Assembly: GCA_900618795.1 (NCBI GenBank)
Contig: UYJD01000018.1
Span: 62,001 to 126,000 of the forward strand
DNA: 64,000 nucleotides
Direction of reading: 5' to 3'
DNA from: Cyanodermella asteris
Lineage: Eukaryota > Ascomycota > Lecanoromycetes > Ostropales > Stictidaceae
The notes below the pieces were generated by a model. The model worked only from the letters and a program-made list of their open reading frames with translations. It was not told the DNA's origin and made no database searches. The translations under genes and the position numbers were made by a program. The first letter of the stretch is position 1, and every line of letters begins with the position of its first letter. Below are positions 1-9,382 of the stretch, one piece after another.

Positions 1-2059
1 TGAGGGTGTGCGGCTCAACTCTGAGCTTTCCCGACTGCGCAGTCGGATTTATCACGCCAGGCCCAACGATCTTGATGACATCGTCCGGTGTGAGAACCAT
101 ACTGCGTTGTTCACCAAAGTCTCCCCAGCAGGCCCCAAACATCAGTGATACGGGCGCGGTCGCGCCTATCTTCCGGAACTTTTTGGTGACAAAGTGCTTG
201 ATTTGGCGGTTTCCTCGGGCGGCGAAAACTTTGGCAGAGATTCCGATTGCAAGAGCAAGACGTGGGACGTATTCATTGATGTTTGCGGAAAGATTGCCAA
301 CGAAAAAGCTTTGCACGCCGTACAGTTCAAATGCCTCTTCCATTCCAGGCCAAGGCTCCGAGAGACCTTTCTCTTGACGCAGGGCATTGTATACATGAGC
401 TACAGGAAGAACGTTTGTCGACTCGTTCACGTATTGGAAACCAAAACGGTGATTCTTAGCTTGGATCGCATAGGACAAGATGCCGCACCACAATGGATGG
501 TGTCTGAGCAAGAAAAAGCTTTGCGGCAGCTGTTCCACTTCCACACTCATATCCGCCATTGTCTGTTGTCGATATAATGCAACTGCGTCTTTCTTAACAT
601 ATCTCTTGATGAGAGCTAGGATATAAGCCGCTGCCTGGAGGTTGCTCTTGGTGAGCTCGCCCTCCAACGTCTGATAAAGATCCAAGAACTCATTCAGGTT
701 GATTTCAATCTGGTGCGCGACAGCCACAAGGTCCTGGTAGCCTCGGACTACGTCCTCTCCGAGAGTATGAAGAATATCGAGCTGGATCTGGAGGGCAAAA
801 GTAGTCCACATCGGCGGGATTGTGCTCCTGTTCCACTGTCTAACAGCTCGCAACAACTCATCATGGTGCATGGAGGTGTTACAAGCAGCCACAAGAAGAT
901 CTACAAAGAGAGACCCTAAGACTGCTAGATCTTCCTGCAATTGTGGTATTGCAGCTCCTGGGATGACTTTGAGATATTTGGGGCTGGGAGCACCTTCTGG
1001 AAGACCGGTGACGTCTAGATGGTGGCTCGTTCGCGCCAAATCGTCCAAGAAGAACCATGCCGGAAGAAAGTTATCGTACACTTGAGCATACCCAGCAGGC
1101 ATCATCGGTTCTGGGCCAGTGTGTGCTTGCAAGCCCTGAAGGGAACAACTTGTAGCGTAACGCAGCTTGATGTGGAACCCGAAACTGTCCCACTCTGGAT
1201 ACGATTCAACAAAATCATCCCATATGCTGCGTGCGAACTCAATCGCAGCGTTCGTGGTAAGGGATACCGTGACGAGATCCACATTTTTGTCCTTGTAATC
1301 CATCCACATCGAATGCACATCGTGACGAATCAGCATGAGATCATCAAGAACGAATTGGCCTGCATCGATGGCTTCCCGAGCCAAAATATACCGCAACCCT
1401 GCCTTGTCAATTGTGGGTGCCTTGGCACCGTTATTCTCATCCAGCTCCGCTTTAAGGACTTGGTCTGTGGGCTCTTCAACCTGCAAATGCTGGAAAAGGT
1501 TTGTCAAAGGTTTCGATACACCCGGGGTCTTGACGCTGGGCTGGACAGAGCTTTTGACGCCTGATTCTGTTTCATCCTCGAACTGCGGCGCCAGAAGTTC
1601 TCGCACTCTCTCAAGGACTTCGATAAAGAAGCCGTGGCCATCTTCCTGCTCTTCTCCATTCGCTCGCGTCGCGTTTTGATGCTGGCTCCAATAGTCGGAA
1701 TGACGCTTACGCGTGGCGATGCTGCGGTCGAGTGCAGACTCAATCCTCTTGGGTACGGTGACGCGGGGTGTTTTGGTTTGCGCAATTCGAGTCGCCATGG
1801 GAATGAAATGCTTGATGGCGAGCTTGTACTTGGGTATTGGAGAAGCTGTCGCGTCGGCTGCTTCAGCTTCCTTCGCGAGCTTTCGGGCTTTGCCTTTGAG
1901 GCGTGGTCCATTAGATTGCGCTGCGGCCGCGGTATTCTGGCTGAAGACTTGCTCAACCGGATAACGACAAAGCTCAGCCGCTGATAGAAGCCATTTCGCG
2001 ACATTGTTTGAGTCCTCTTTGTACTTTTTGTAGCTTGAGAATAAGAAGCTGGGAAGCAT
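1..2059 (-). CDS. DUF6604-domain protein, 3' end cut by window edge
   Basis: One uninterrupted frame runs from an ATG at 2059 to the window edge, giving at least 686 residues with no stop. The start, MLPSFLFSSYKKYKEDSNNV followed by AKWLLSAAELC, matches the hallmark opening of the fungal DUF6604 family, in which a short Met-Leu-Pro segment leads into a helical 'YKxDT..VA.WL' motif. A Lys/Ala-rich linker follows (about residues 45-110), then a long helical region rich in Trp, Leu and acidic residues. No enzymatic motif is visible. An ATG at 2255 opens a 93-codon frame that overlaps this start in another phase and may be an upstream ORF. The gene lies 327 bp downstream of the RdRP-helicase gene on the same strand. 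The molecular function of DUF6604 is unknown to me. The family call is from memory of its N-terminus. Confidence 0.8.
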   Translation of the reverse strand, partial: MLPSFLFSSYKKYKEDSNNVAKWLLSAAELCRYPVEQVFSQNTAAAAQSNGPRLKGKARKLAKEAEAADATASPIPKYKLAIKHFIPMATRIAQTKTPRVTVPKRIESALDRSIATRKRHSDYWSQHQNATRANGEEQEDGHGFFIEVLERVRELLAPQFEDETESGVKSSVQPSVKTPGVSKPLTNLFQHLQVEEPTDQVLKAELDENNGAKAPTIDKAGLRYILAREAIDAGQFVLDDLMLIRHDVHSMWMDYKDKNVDLVTVSLTTNAAIEFARSIWDDFVESYPEWDSFGFHIKLRYATSCSLQGLQAHTGPEPMMPAGYAQVYDNFLPAWFFLDDLARTSHHLDVTGLPEGAPSPKYLKVIPGAAIPQLQEDLAVLGSLFVDLLVAACNTSMHHDELLRAVRQWNRSTIPPMWTTFALQIQLDILHTLGEDVVRGYQDLVAVAHQIEINLNEFLDLYQTLEGELTKSNLQAAAYILALIKRYVKKDAVALYRQQTMADMSVEVEQLPQSFFLLRHHPLWCGILSYAIQAKNHRFGFQYVNESTNVLPVAHVYNALRQEKGLSEPWPGMEEAFELYGVQSFFVGNLSANINEYVPRLALAIGISAKVFAARGNRQIKHFVTKKFRKIGATAPVSLMFGACWGDFGEQRSMVLTPDDVIKIVGPGVINPTAQSGKLRVEPHTL

Positions 2060-2386
2060 TTGGACGACTGCCAACGCAGGCTATGAGCAAGTGAGGGGCC
2101 TGTTGAAATCGAATCGGGTCCGGACAAGCTACTGCGATCCTGAAAACGTGCTGTGGAGGCCGATAGGGGCCAAGGTCAGTCGAAGTTGAACTGTCAAAAA
2201 TATCTGTCAATAGCGGCAAGACAGCCGCGCTACACTGTTCAAAGTCAAGCGTCATAAGTTTGCCGATGGCTGCTTCTATCCGTTACCGGAAGGCAAACAA
2301 ACTCCTGCATGTCGACGGAACTCAATGTTTGTTTCGTGATCCGTCCTTACCTGCCACCCAGTGTGGGCTCAGACAGCCACGGAGCG
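2060..2386. other. Intergenic, 3' of RdRP-helicase and 5' of DUF6604 gene
   Basis: This 327 bp stretch separates two same-strand genes. It should hold the terminator of the upstream gene and the promoter of the DUF6604 gene. Apart from the possible upstream ORF starting at 2255, no distinct motif was recognised. Confidence 0.5.
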
Positions 2387-5300
2387 TCACAAGACTTCAA
2401 CCTGCTCACATTGTTCCAGCAACCGCGCCCAACACCTCTTGCTTTCGTCAATCTCGCCGCCAGCAACAGCTGTAGCAGTCAAAGTCGCCCTGTCTCCAAT
2501 CACGATGAACCCAGTTCGTGCCCTCGTCGCAGCGACATTCAATCTTCGCAAGTCACTCAGAAATCCCATCTCATTGTGTGGATTGCACCGAGTGCTAACG
2601 AAGATGATGATTTCAGCTTCACGCCCCTGAAAGCCATCTACGCTTGACACCTCATAGCCAGGCAGCAAAGTCTTGAGCAGCTCTTTTTGTCGCGTGTACG
2701 GCGTCAAGATGCCGATTTGCGCCGGTGTGAATGCAAGTCCCGGCGGCGTGGTGTCGTTACCTGAGCTTCGGTCCTCCTTTCGCGGTAAGCACAGGAGTTC
2801 ACAAATGCGCTTGCAGAGCTGCGCTTGACCCTTGTTTGATTTTGAGCGCTGGCCGATGTCTTCCGAAGCGGGACATTGCACAAACACTTTGCGCTTCTGC
2901 TCCGGCCAAGGAAATTGGCTCGTTCCCAGCGATCGCATCGCATCTGAAACCGCAGTCTGTAGCTTTCCGTTGTAGAACTCGCGAGAGCTGAAGTCGCAGA
3001 TATCGCGATGCATCCGGTACTGTGTGTCTAGCATGACTTTGCCCATTCCAGGAGGCTGCTCCGCGTTGTATAGCCGCTCGAATAACGATATATCGAAACC
3101 CGTCGCGGTTGCATTTTGCTGCACCGTCGCCCTCAACTGCACATGGTCACCCACGAGGACTGCTCTATGGCAGCCCTTGACCAAAGGAACCAGTGTCTCA
3201 GGCTCCGTTTGTTGCGATGCTTCATCGACCAACACGATCTCAAATCTTTCGTTGCGAAGAAGACCGAGCCCAGCACCGGTGCAGGTCGTGAAAACAAGTC
3301 TGCTCTCCTTGACGCGTTTGGCAGCTTTTTTGAGTGCACCGAACGAGCTGTTGATGTCTTTGCCAACCATCGCGTCGCATGTGTATTTTCGTAGGCCGGA
3401 GGAAACTTTGTTGACATCGGTCGAGACTCTGAGCGGTTGAATCCCAGTCAGCTGGATGCCATCCGATGCCACGTACTTGGACAGAATGTTGTCAACAGCA
3501 TTGTGCGTCGGTGCCGTGAGAAGAATACGGTGCTTTGGAAGCTTCTGTAGGAGCTCAATCAGTATTGCAACGATCGTAAACGTTTTGCCAGTACCAGGCG
3601 GTCCCCATAATAATGTTAATGGTTGCTTGAGAGCTGTCGCTACAGCAAGATTCTGACTGTGGTTGAGACGTTGACTAGACGTGTAAACGAGCGGCTGATG
3701 TCCTGAAATCCGTATGTCACTATGCGCGGAGGCATTGAGCAGCTCGAAGACATGGCAGCATGCTGACTTCTCGGTATAAAACTTGCTGACAGCGTCGAGC
3801 ATTGTTTTCGAGCTGACGAAGGAGCCACAGTGCGTCAATCTCCACGAGGCATCCGCGAGGAAAGAAGGTGGCTTGTGAAGACACCGAAAATGTGCAGTCC
3901 CGACTTCCGCTTTGGTCACGATGGCTGCCATGCTATATTTCCGATCGAGAGATGCGTTTCGGGGCGGCTGTGATGCTGTCCAGCGGACATGGTCGCCAGT
4001 TTTTAGGAGAGCGTTCACTGGTGAATCGATCCTGATGACTGCTTTGACCAGGCAATGGCCCTGCTCTTCGCCGTCGAGTTCGAGCTGAAAGGTCCCTTCG
4101 CTCGACTTTGCATCTTTGATCTCATTGATGTGGTTCAATGCAATGCCGACCAGGCTCTTGATAAATTTGGCCACGATAATGGGCCTTCCGACGAGGAGTC
4201 GGCTGGACTCGGGCTCAATGCATTCCAAAAGAAGGTCCATGGCAACTTCGGGATCGCGAGTCGCTGTAGTAAGAAGCGTAACAAGGTCCACGAGCTGTTC
4301 GAAAGAAAGGTATGTGAGATTCTGGAGGACACTCTCAAATGAATGCCGGGTAATTGTAGGCATCGAATCTGTAAGCAATACCAGCTCATGAAGTAACCCA
4401 GTCCCGGTGAGCTTGAAATAGTCCTCAAGCGCGTCCTTGTGCAATCGCCAGGCTGTTGATGACAAAAATGTTGATGTCAGGAACACAGCTGCCGGCAGAG
4501 TGTGCAGCAACTCGAGGGCCAAGTCCTTCGCCGCAACCGCGCAGTCTCCAGTTGCAGCAAGATCGAGCAGCTGTACATACACCTGCCGCAGAAAAGGCCT
4601 ATCGTCCGCTGTGATTATCGAGGATAGAGCCAGACGGATGTCCGTGATCGTAGACAGGATTCGAAGACCGGCTAGTTCACGTCGTTGAATCACTCGTTTC
4701 ACGGTCGACGGGACACCATTAAACTGCAATACATCAAGAGTCGATCTGCTATATTCGGTTTCATTGTCTCTAAAGAGAGGCAAGATCTCTTCTGTGTCAA
4801 TGAAATGAAGCCATTGATCGAGCAGTCTCATGGAATGGTAGTCGCGATTGCTAATCGAGTATATTTCCTGCCAGTTTGTGAGCATGGATGGCAGTAACAA
4901 GGTTATCGAATGGAAGGAAGACCTACTGCTCCGAGAATTCCAGCACGGTTTAGTCGACCGACATGCTTTTGTACGTGGGAATTAATCTTTCCGAGAGCTA
5001 CGCTAGCCCGGCAATCGAAATTCATGCCGTCTTGCAAACTTGCGTGTAGCTGGCGTCGCTTGTCACCAGCATTTTTGATGCTCCTGTAAGAAGCATCATT
5101 CTTTTGCCCTTTCACAAGATAGATGAATGTGTCGCTTCTCTTCAGGTTGTACAGCTGGAATTGGTTGTCATCAAAAGAGAGCCTGTAGTTCACCTTAGTG
5201 GGCACAACGCAGTGCTCAGTCCAGTCGGAACCGGATGAAGGAGGGAACGCAAAGACACGAACAGCTGCGTCAACTTGAGCTTCACTAGACCTTTCGAGCT

Positions 5301-7978
5301 GCCTGGGCACGTAGACACCCAAAGTGAGCCGTTCATCGACCTTCAGCACGATGAGCTTCTTGTGAAAGGTTTCAAGGGCACGAGCTGTTGCTTGGAGGAA
5401 TCGTCCCATGCGGTCCTCGGCAGAGCCGAATACCAGCCGCCAGTGAAGTCTTGCGTGATCTAGTTTGAATGGTCTGAGCTCGGAGGCGGCTAAGAGACTG
5501 GACTGTAGCAGACCGTTCCGGACGAGGCCCGGGACCTCTTTCTGGACAGGTAAGCGGCCAATGAGCCAGGCTTGCTCATTGTCGGATAAGGCGCCGAAGT
5601 TGAAGTAAGGCATGTAATCCATAAATATCTCGCCGTTCTTCTCACACCATTTTAGCGTGAGTTGGACCAAGTCGAACTCAGACATTGCGAGGTGGTCCCG
5701 ACTGAGTAGAGCAGAGATAGTGTCTGGCGCGATTGCATCAAATTCGCTCTGAAATGCCTGCCCCTCGCCGATATGTGTCTTGGAGGCCAGGTGCAACACA
5801 TCAAGCACAAAGTCCGACGGATTTTCTTCTGGAAATTTTGGGTCTTCGAGACGCTCGGGGACCTTCACACGGTTCCCGTCCACGCACTGAGAGAACAGGC
5901 GGTTCAATTCTTGACACTGAGCGCTCATGGGGCCTTTTATCCTTGCCCATTTCAGATATAAGTTCTTGATCCTGCCGAGAGAGGCGCTAGTGTAGCGTGC
6001 AAAGTAGTCAGCGCGGTCGTCATCCGTGATTGGGCCGAACGATGCCGGCTCCTTCACGCCTGGATATTCCGCTGGCTGAGATATGACTCGGGGAATGATT
6101 TCAGGATCCCATGTCACGAAATCTGCGAAATAGTGATCAGCACGATGAGTCTATTCTCCCGTACTGAGAGCAGACATACATTTGTCCCCGTCAAGATCGC
6201 CGCCCGAAGTCATGTCTGGAGCTGATCGATGACCTTTCACAGAGAACACGATACAATCGGTCAGATGAGCGTATTCAGGAACATCAATAGCCCGAAGCTT
6301 CAATATATCACCCGGGTGGGAACACGGGTTGCGCGTAACCATCACCTCGGTGTTCACGATTGTCCTTGCCTCTCCGTCGCCGTCCTTAGTAATGCGTACG
6401 AAGCAACAGCCCTCGGGGATGCGCCCAAACGCGCCCCCTTTTGCCGCTGGGTCAGAGACACCGAAGATCAGACGCGATTGGGGGATGAGGATTCGGCAAC
6501 GTTGTTCGTCACGCTTATTGAGCATCTTGGAGAGCTCTTCCTTTACCATTCTTCTTATCGAGCTCTTGACAGCATCAAAGCCGTCCAGTAAGAGCCTTTC
6601 AGCGAGCTCACCTTGGTCTCGAGAAGTCAGCAGGCGGAACGATGCAATCGCATCACCTGCATTAGCTCTTTGTAGAAAATCGATGTACTCTTTTTGCTTG
6701 GCGAGGAGCGTCTCTGTGGAAATTCCGAGTGCGCTCAAAAGTAAAACGATCTCATCGTTGAGGAAACCGAACGCGAAGGGCTATCAAAATCAGTTTCCAT
6801 CAATATCCTCGAACATGCATCGCTAGCTCACACCTTCGTGTAGTCTACCACGGACAGGGTCATATCTTTAGCATCGCTGAATTTCTTCATGGACTTCCTG
6901 AACTGCACGGCAATTTGTCCTTGTAAAGTCGGATCGAGAGTCAAAACACCTTTGTATCCTCGGTAGCGGATCTGGAAAACCGAAGGCAGGTACCGCTTGT
7001 TTCGGTATGTGATGTTCTTCCTTTGAACGAGGAATCTTGCCAGCTTCTCTGCGATTAAACCACATCCATCGGTGAACACAAAGCCGTCTCGCTCGACGTC
7101 ATCAACATCCTGACATCGATGTTCTGGCAAAGTGACTCCCATCTCAGCCGACGAAAAGAGCAAGCCAATACGCTTGGCTTTCTTCGCTACTGATTTCATC
7201 TTTGAAAAGTCGCCCATTCGTTCGATCTTGGCCGATATCTCCGCCTTGCTGGCGGCGAACATGAAGCAGGATCGTGATTTTGTCTGGCTGTTGCTGTGAC
7301 CAAAGAAATGGTACTTTTGACCATTGAGAGTCATGCCGCTCTTAAGAAGTCGGGCAAGATAATCGCTGGTCTCTCTGAACGGCGCAGGACGAAAGCCTTC
7401 CTCTGGCGGCACTGCCGGGTAGCATAATCGAAAGCCGTCCACAGATATCAACAGAAACTTATCGAGAGGCTCGGCCCAGGTGATTCGGTTCGAAGGAGCT
7501 TCGACAAGGCGCAGTTCAATCTTGGGCAACGCATCCCGAGACGAAGAGAACGCCACCAGCTTGACGAGTCGATTTTCGATGAGCTCAGCTGGATTGGGGA
7601 GTTTTGCCACGAAGTAGGACCACTCGGCATCCTCAGGATTGACTGTCTGCTGCAAGACAGCGCTGAAAGCCTTGATTTTGGGCATCGCTGACCTTGTAAG
7701 ATTGGATACGTTCGGTTTATGGAGTGTTGAAGCCAGCAGACTCAGAAGTTGCGGAATCAAGTTTGCAGCATTGGCAGTATCTGACCAGGAAAGCAGCGTT
7801 GACCTAGGCGGTCCAGACTGACAGATCTCTTTGATTATTAGAGACGGACCGTCTTCTGGTAGCGCAAAAGTCTGCCGAGAGATATTGCTATGGCTTAAAA
7901 TAGCAGGCGTACTGGTGTAGTTGTTGCGGCGGCGCTATTCAGCAAGGGAGGGTGAGTCGATACTGACATGGCGGGCAT
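2387..7978 (-). CDS. RNA-dependent RNA polymerase fused to SF1 (Upf1-like) helicase
   Basis: Proposed exons (minus strand): 7978-7913, 7871-6834, 6780-6180, 6122-4927 and 4867-2387. All phases agree and give 1,793 codons plus stop. Residues about 60-960 are a cellular RNA-silencing RdRP (PF05183 type): FLLISVDGFRL, a GMTLNGQKYHFFGHSNSQ block, a DGCGLIAE block, and the catalytic GGDLDGDKYFVTWD created by splicing of the 6123-6179 intron. Residues about 968-1793 carry an SF1 helicase: Walker A GPPGTGKT (about 1389-1396), DEAS box (about 1515), LVGDHVQLRAT, QYRMH, VSSVDGFQGREAE and NVAATRAR. The joining intron, 4868-4926, has GTAGGT and CAG borders and phase 0. Without it the polymerase frame stops at 4903-4905 and the helicase frame has no good upstream start. 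Likely role: double-stranded RNA synthesis with an RNA helicase in silencing. The start is the weak point: the 41-nt first intron (7872-7912) is short, and an in-frame ATG at 7685 is the alternative. Confidence 0.85.
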
Positions 7979-8243
7979 AAGCTTGAAGCCTCCATTCACA
8001 CGCTCATTGGCTCTTCAGCGCCCGCTCACCATCGCAATCATGCAGGCAAGCGCAAGGCTTGCTCGACAGCCGGCCTCAGCAGCCTTGCGCTGATGGGTTG
8101 TGTGGGGCGAGCGGGGAGTGCATCCTGCAGGCAAACAACCTGAACATGGAGGGACAGCGATAGATAGCTGTGTATACATAGTCGGTAGGCAGCCTTCTCT
8201 CAGTATTGCTAGCATCTATCCAAGCTCGCCAGGTAGTCCAAGG
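7979..8243. promoter_or_regulatory. Shared divergent promoter region
   Basis: About 265 bp separate the starts of the RdRP-helicase gene (minus) and the P-loop ATPase gene (plus), so both promoters must lie here or overlap. No TATA box or known operator was recognised. This is an inference from gene orientation only. Confidence 0.4.
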
Positions 8244-8963
8244 ATGGAGGCTCGCAGGCCAAAGAACGTATACATCATCGGGGCACAGTCAACAGGGAAA
8301 ACGACCATTGTAAACGCGCTGGAAGTACTCTTCCGCAATGGAAAAGCAGAAGATGCACTCGAAAAGCACGAAACGGGCAACAAGCTGCAGGTCGCCTCTG
8401 GGGAGGCAAGGGGTGAAGATGGGAAGATGGAGCCCGTCTTCATACGCGAACTCGCACGCACGGTCCTCCGAACCCAAAACGCGACGCGCGAAACCATGAC
8501 CTCGGATCCCGACTTGGCCCTCCAAGTTCAAAAGCAAATACTGGAAGCTCAGTACCGAACCGAGCGCGACATTTTGAGCGTCAAAGACGGTGTTTGGTTC
8601 ATCTCCGACCGTTCCGCTCTCGACACCGTCGTCTATGCGACCGAATTTGCCGGACCGGAGGCTGCGAACACGCTGCTCGAAAGTGCTGAGTGGGCGGAGC
8701 TCGAACAGCGCATGAGAGAGGGCGTGGTTTTCGTCTGCGAGGCCGGGACAGAATGGCTGGTCGATGATGGCATCAGGTATATGCCGAGGAGTGCTGAGCA
8801 TTGGAACGAGATCGATCAGCGATTTAGGACTGTGCTGAAGGGTCGGGACATCAGGTACATTGTTATTGAGAAGCGTGTTACTGACTTGGCCCAACGTGTT
8901 CAGCTGGTGATTCATGGCTCAGGTATGGACATTTCATGTAGGATGCGAGAATGGAAGTCATGA
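8244..8963 (+). CDS. NadR/Ttd14-like P-loop ATPase (AAA_28 type)
   Basis: The ATG at 8244 opens a 239-residue protein that starts MEARRPKNVYIIGAQSTGKT, a Walker A (GAQSTGKTT, about residues 13-21) very close to the N-terminus, as in the NadR-like AAA_28 family. Further family features are an ELAR segment, a QxxxLEAQYRTERD helix and WFISDRSALDTVVYA, a Walker-B-like strand with the DRS motif typical of nucleoside/NMN-kinase-like folds. Longer frames upstream add low-complexity sequence and are less likely. The last residues are uncertain: a possible intron from the GTATGG at about 8922 to a CAG at about 8991 would replace the final 16 residues. Related fungal proteins are annotated as NAD-metabolism ATPases, but substrate specificity cannot be read from sequence. 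It is divergent from the RdRP-helicase gene; a functional link is not shown. Confidence 0.75.
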   Translation: MEARRPKNVYIIGAQSTGKTTIVNALEVLFRNGKAEDALEKHETGNKLQVASGEARGEDGKMEPVFIRELARTVLRTQNATRETMTSDPDLALQVQKQILEAQYRTERDILSVKDGVWFISDRSALDTVVYATEFAGPEAANTLLESAEWAELEQRMREGVVFVCEAGTEWLVDDGIRYMPRSAEHWNEIDQRFRTVLKGRDIRYIVIEKRVTDLAQRVQLVIHGSGMDISCRMREWKS

Positions 8964-9382
8964 TCCGGTTGCACTCGCACAGGGTATCACGACCAATTTC
9001 TTGCACACTATACGTCTCGTGCTTCGAAGCGACTTCTCGCGATCGGGACATCTCCAGCACCATTCACATGACGTGGAAGACGCCGTGTGCCTTTCCGCTA
9101 GTAGAGATCTATATCTCAGGGGAGTGGAGGCAGGTATGGACGTATGGCTAAGTTTCCATTGGAGTCCTCAGTAAAAATTTGTTCAAGTAGCCAACCAAAT
9201 GCTCAACCAAGTCCTCGAGCAAAAATCAGCCAAGTTCTCATCCATGTTCTCATTTTCTCGCCCAGTCAGCAGCATTCTGTACGACGCATCCTTACCTAAA
9301 CCGAAGGCATAGACAGTCTATGCATCTCATAACGCCGTTATGCACCATCAGGTTATCAATTTCTCTTGCCAATAGCGTTCCG
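8964..9382. other. Intergenic, convergent gene ends
   Basis: This 419 bp stretch lies between the 3' ends of the ATPase and NRPS-like genes. Short ORFs here are shadows. Several overlapping copies of a CCAAGT/CAACCAA-like word occur around 9185-9235. No other structure was seen. Confidence 0.4.

Noticed and set aside
1504-2127. 207-codon minus-strand frame over the DUF6604 gene start
   Set aside because: Ser/Arg/Pro-rich shadow in another phase; the DUF6604 frame has family-like sequence and runs on to the window edge.
4903-6117. RdRP as a separate gene ending at the stop at 4903-4905
   Set aside because: The stop lies inside a well-formed phase-0 intron, and the helicase frame that follows has no convincing ATG of its own at the 5' end.
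8289-8915. 208-codon minus-strand frame over the ATPase gene
   Set aside because: Antisense shadow; the plus strand carries Walker A and DRS motifs.
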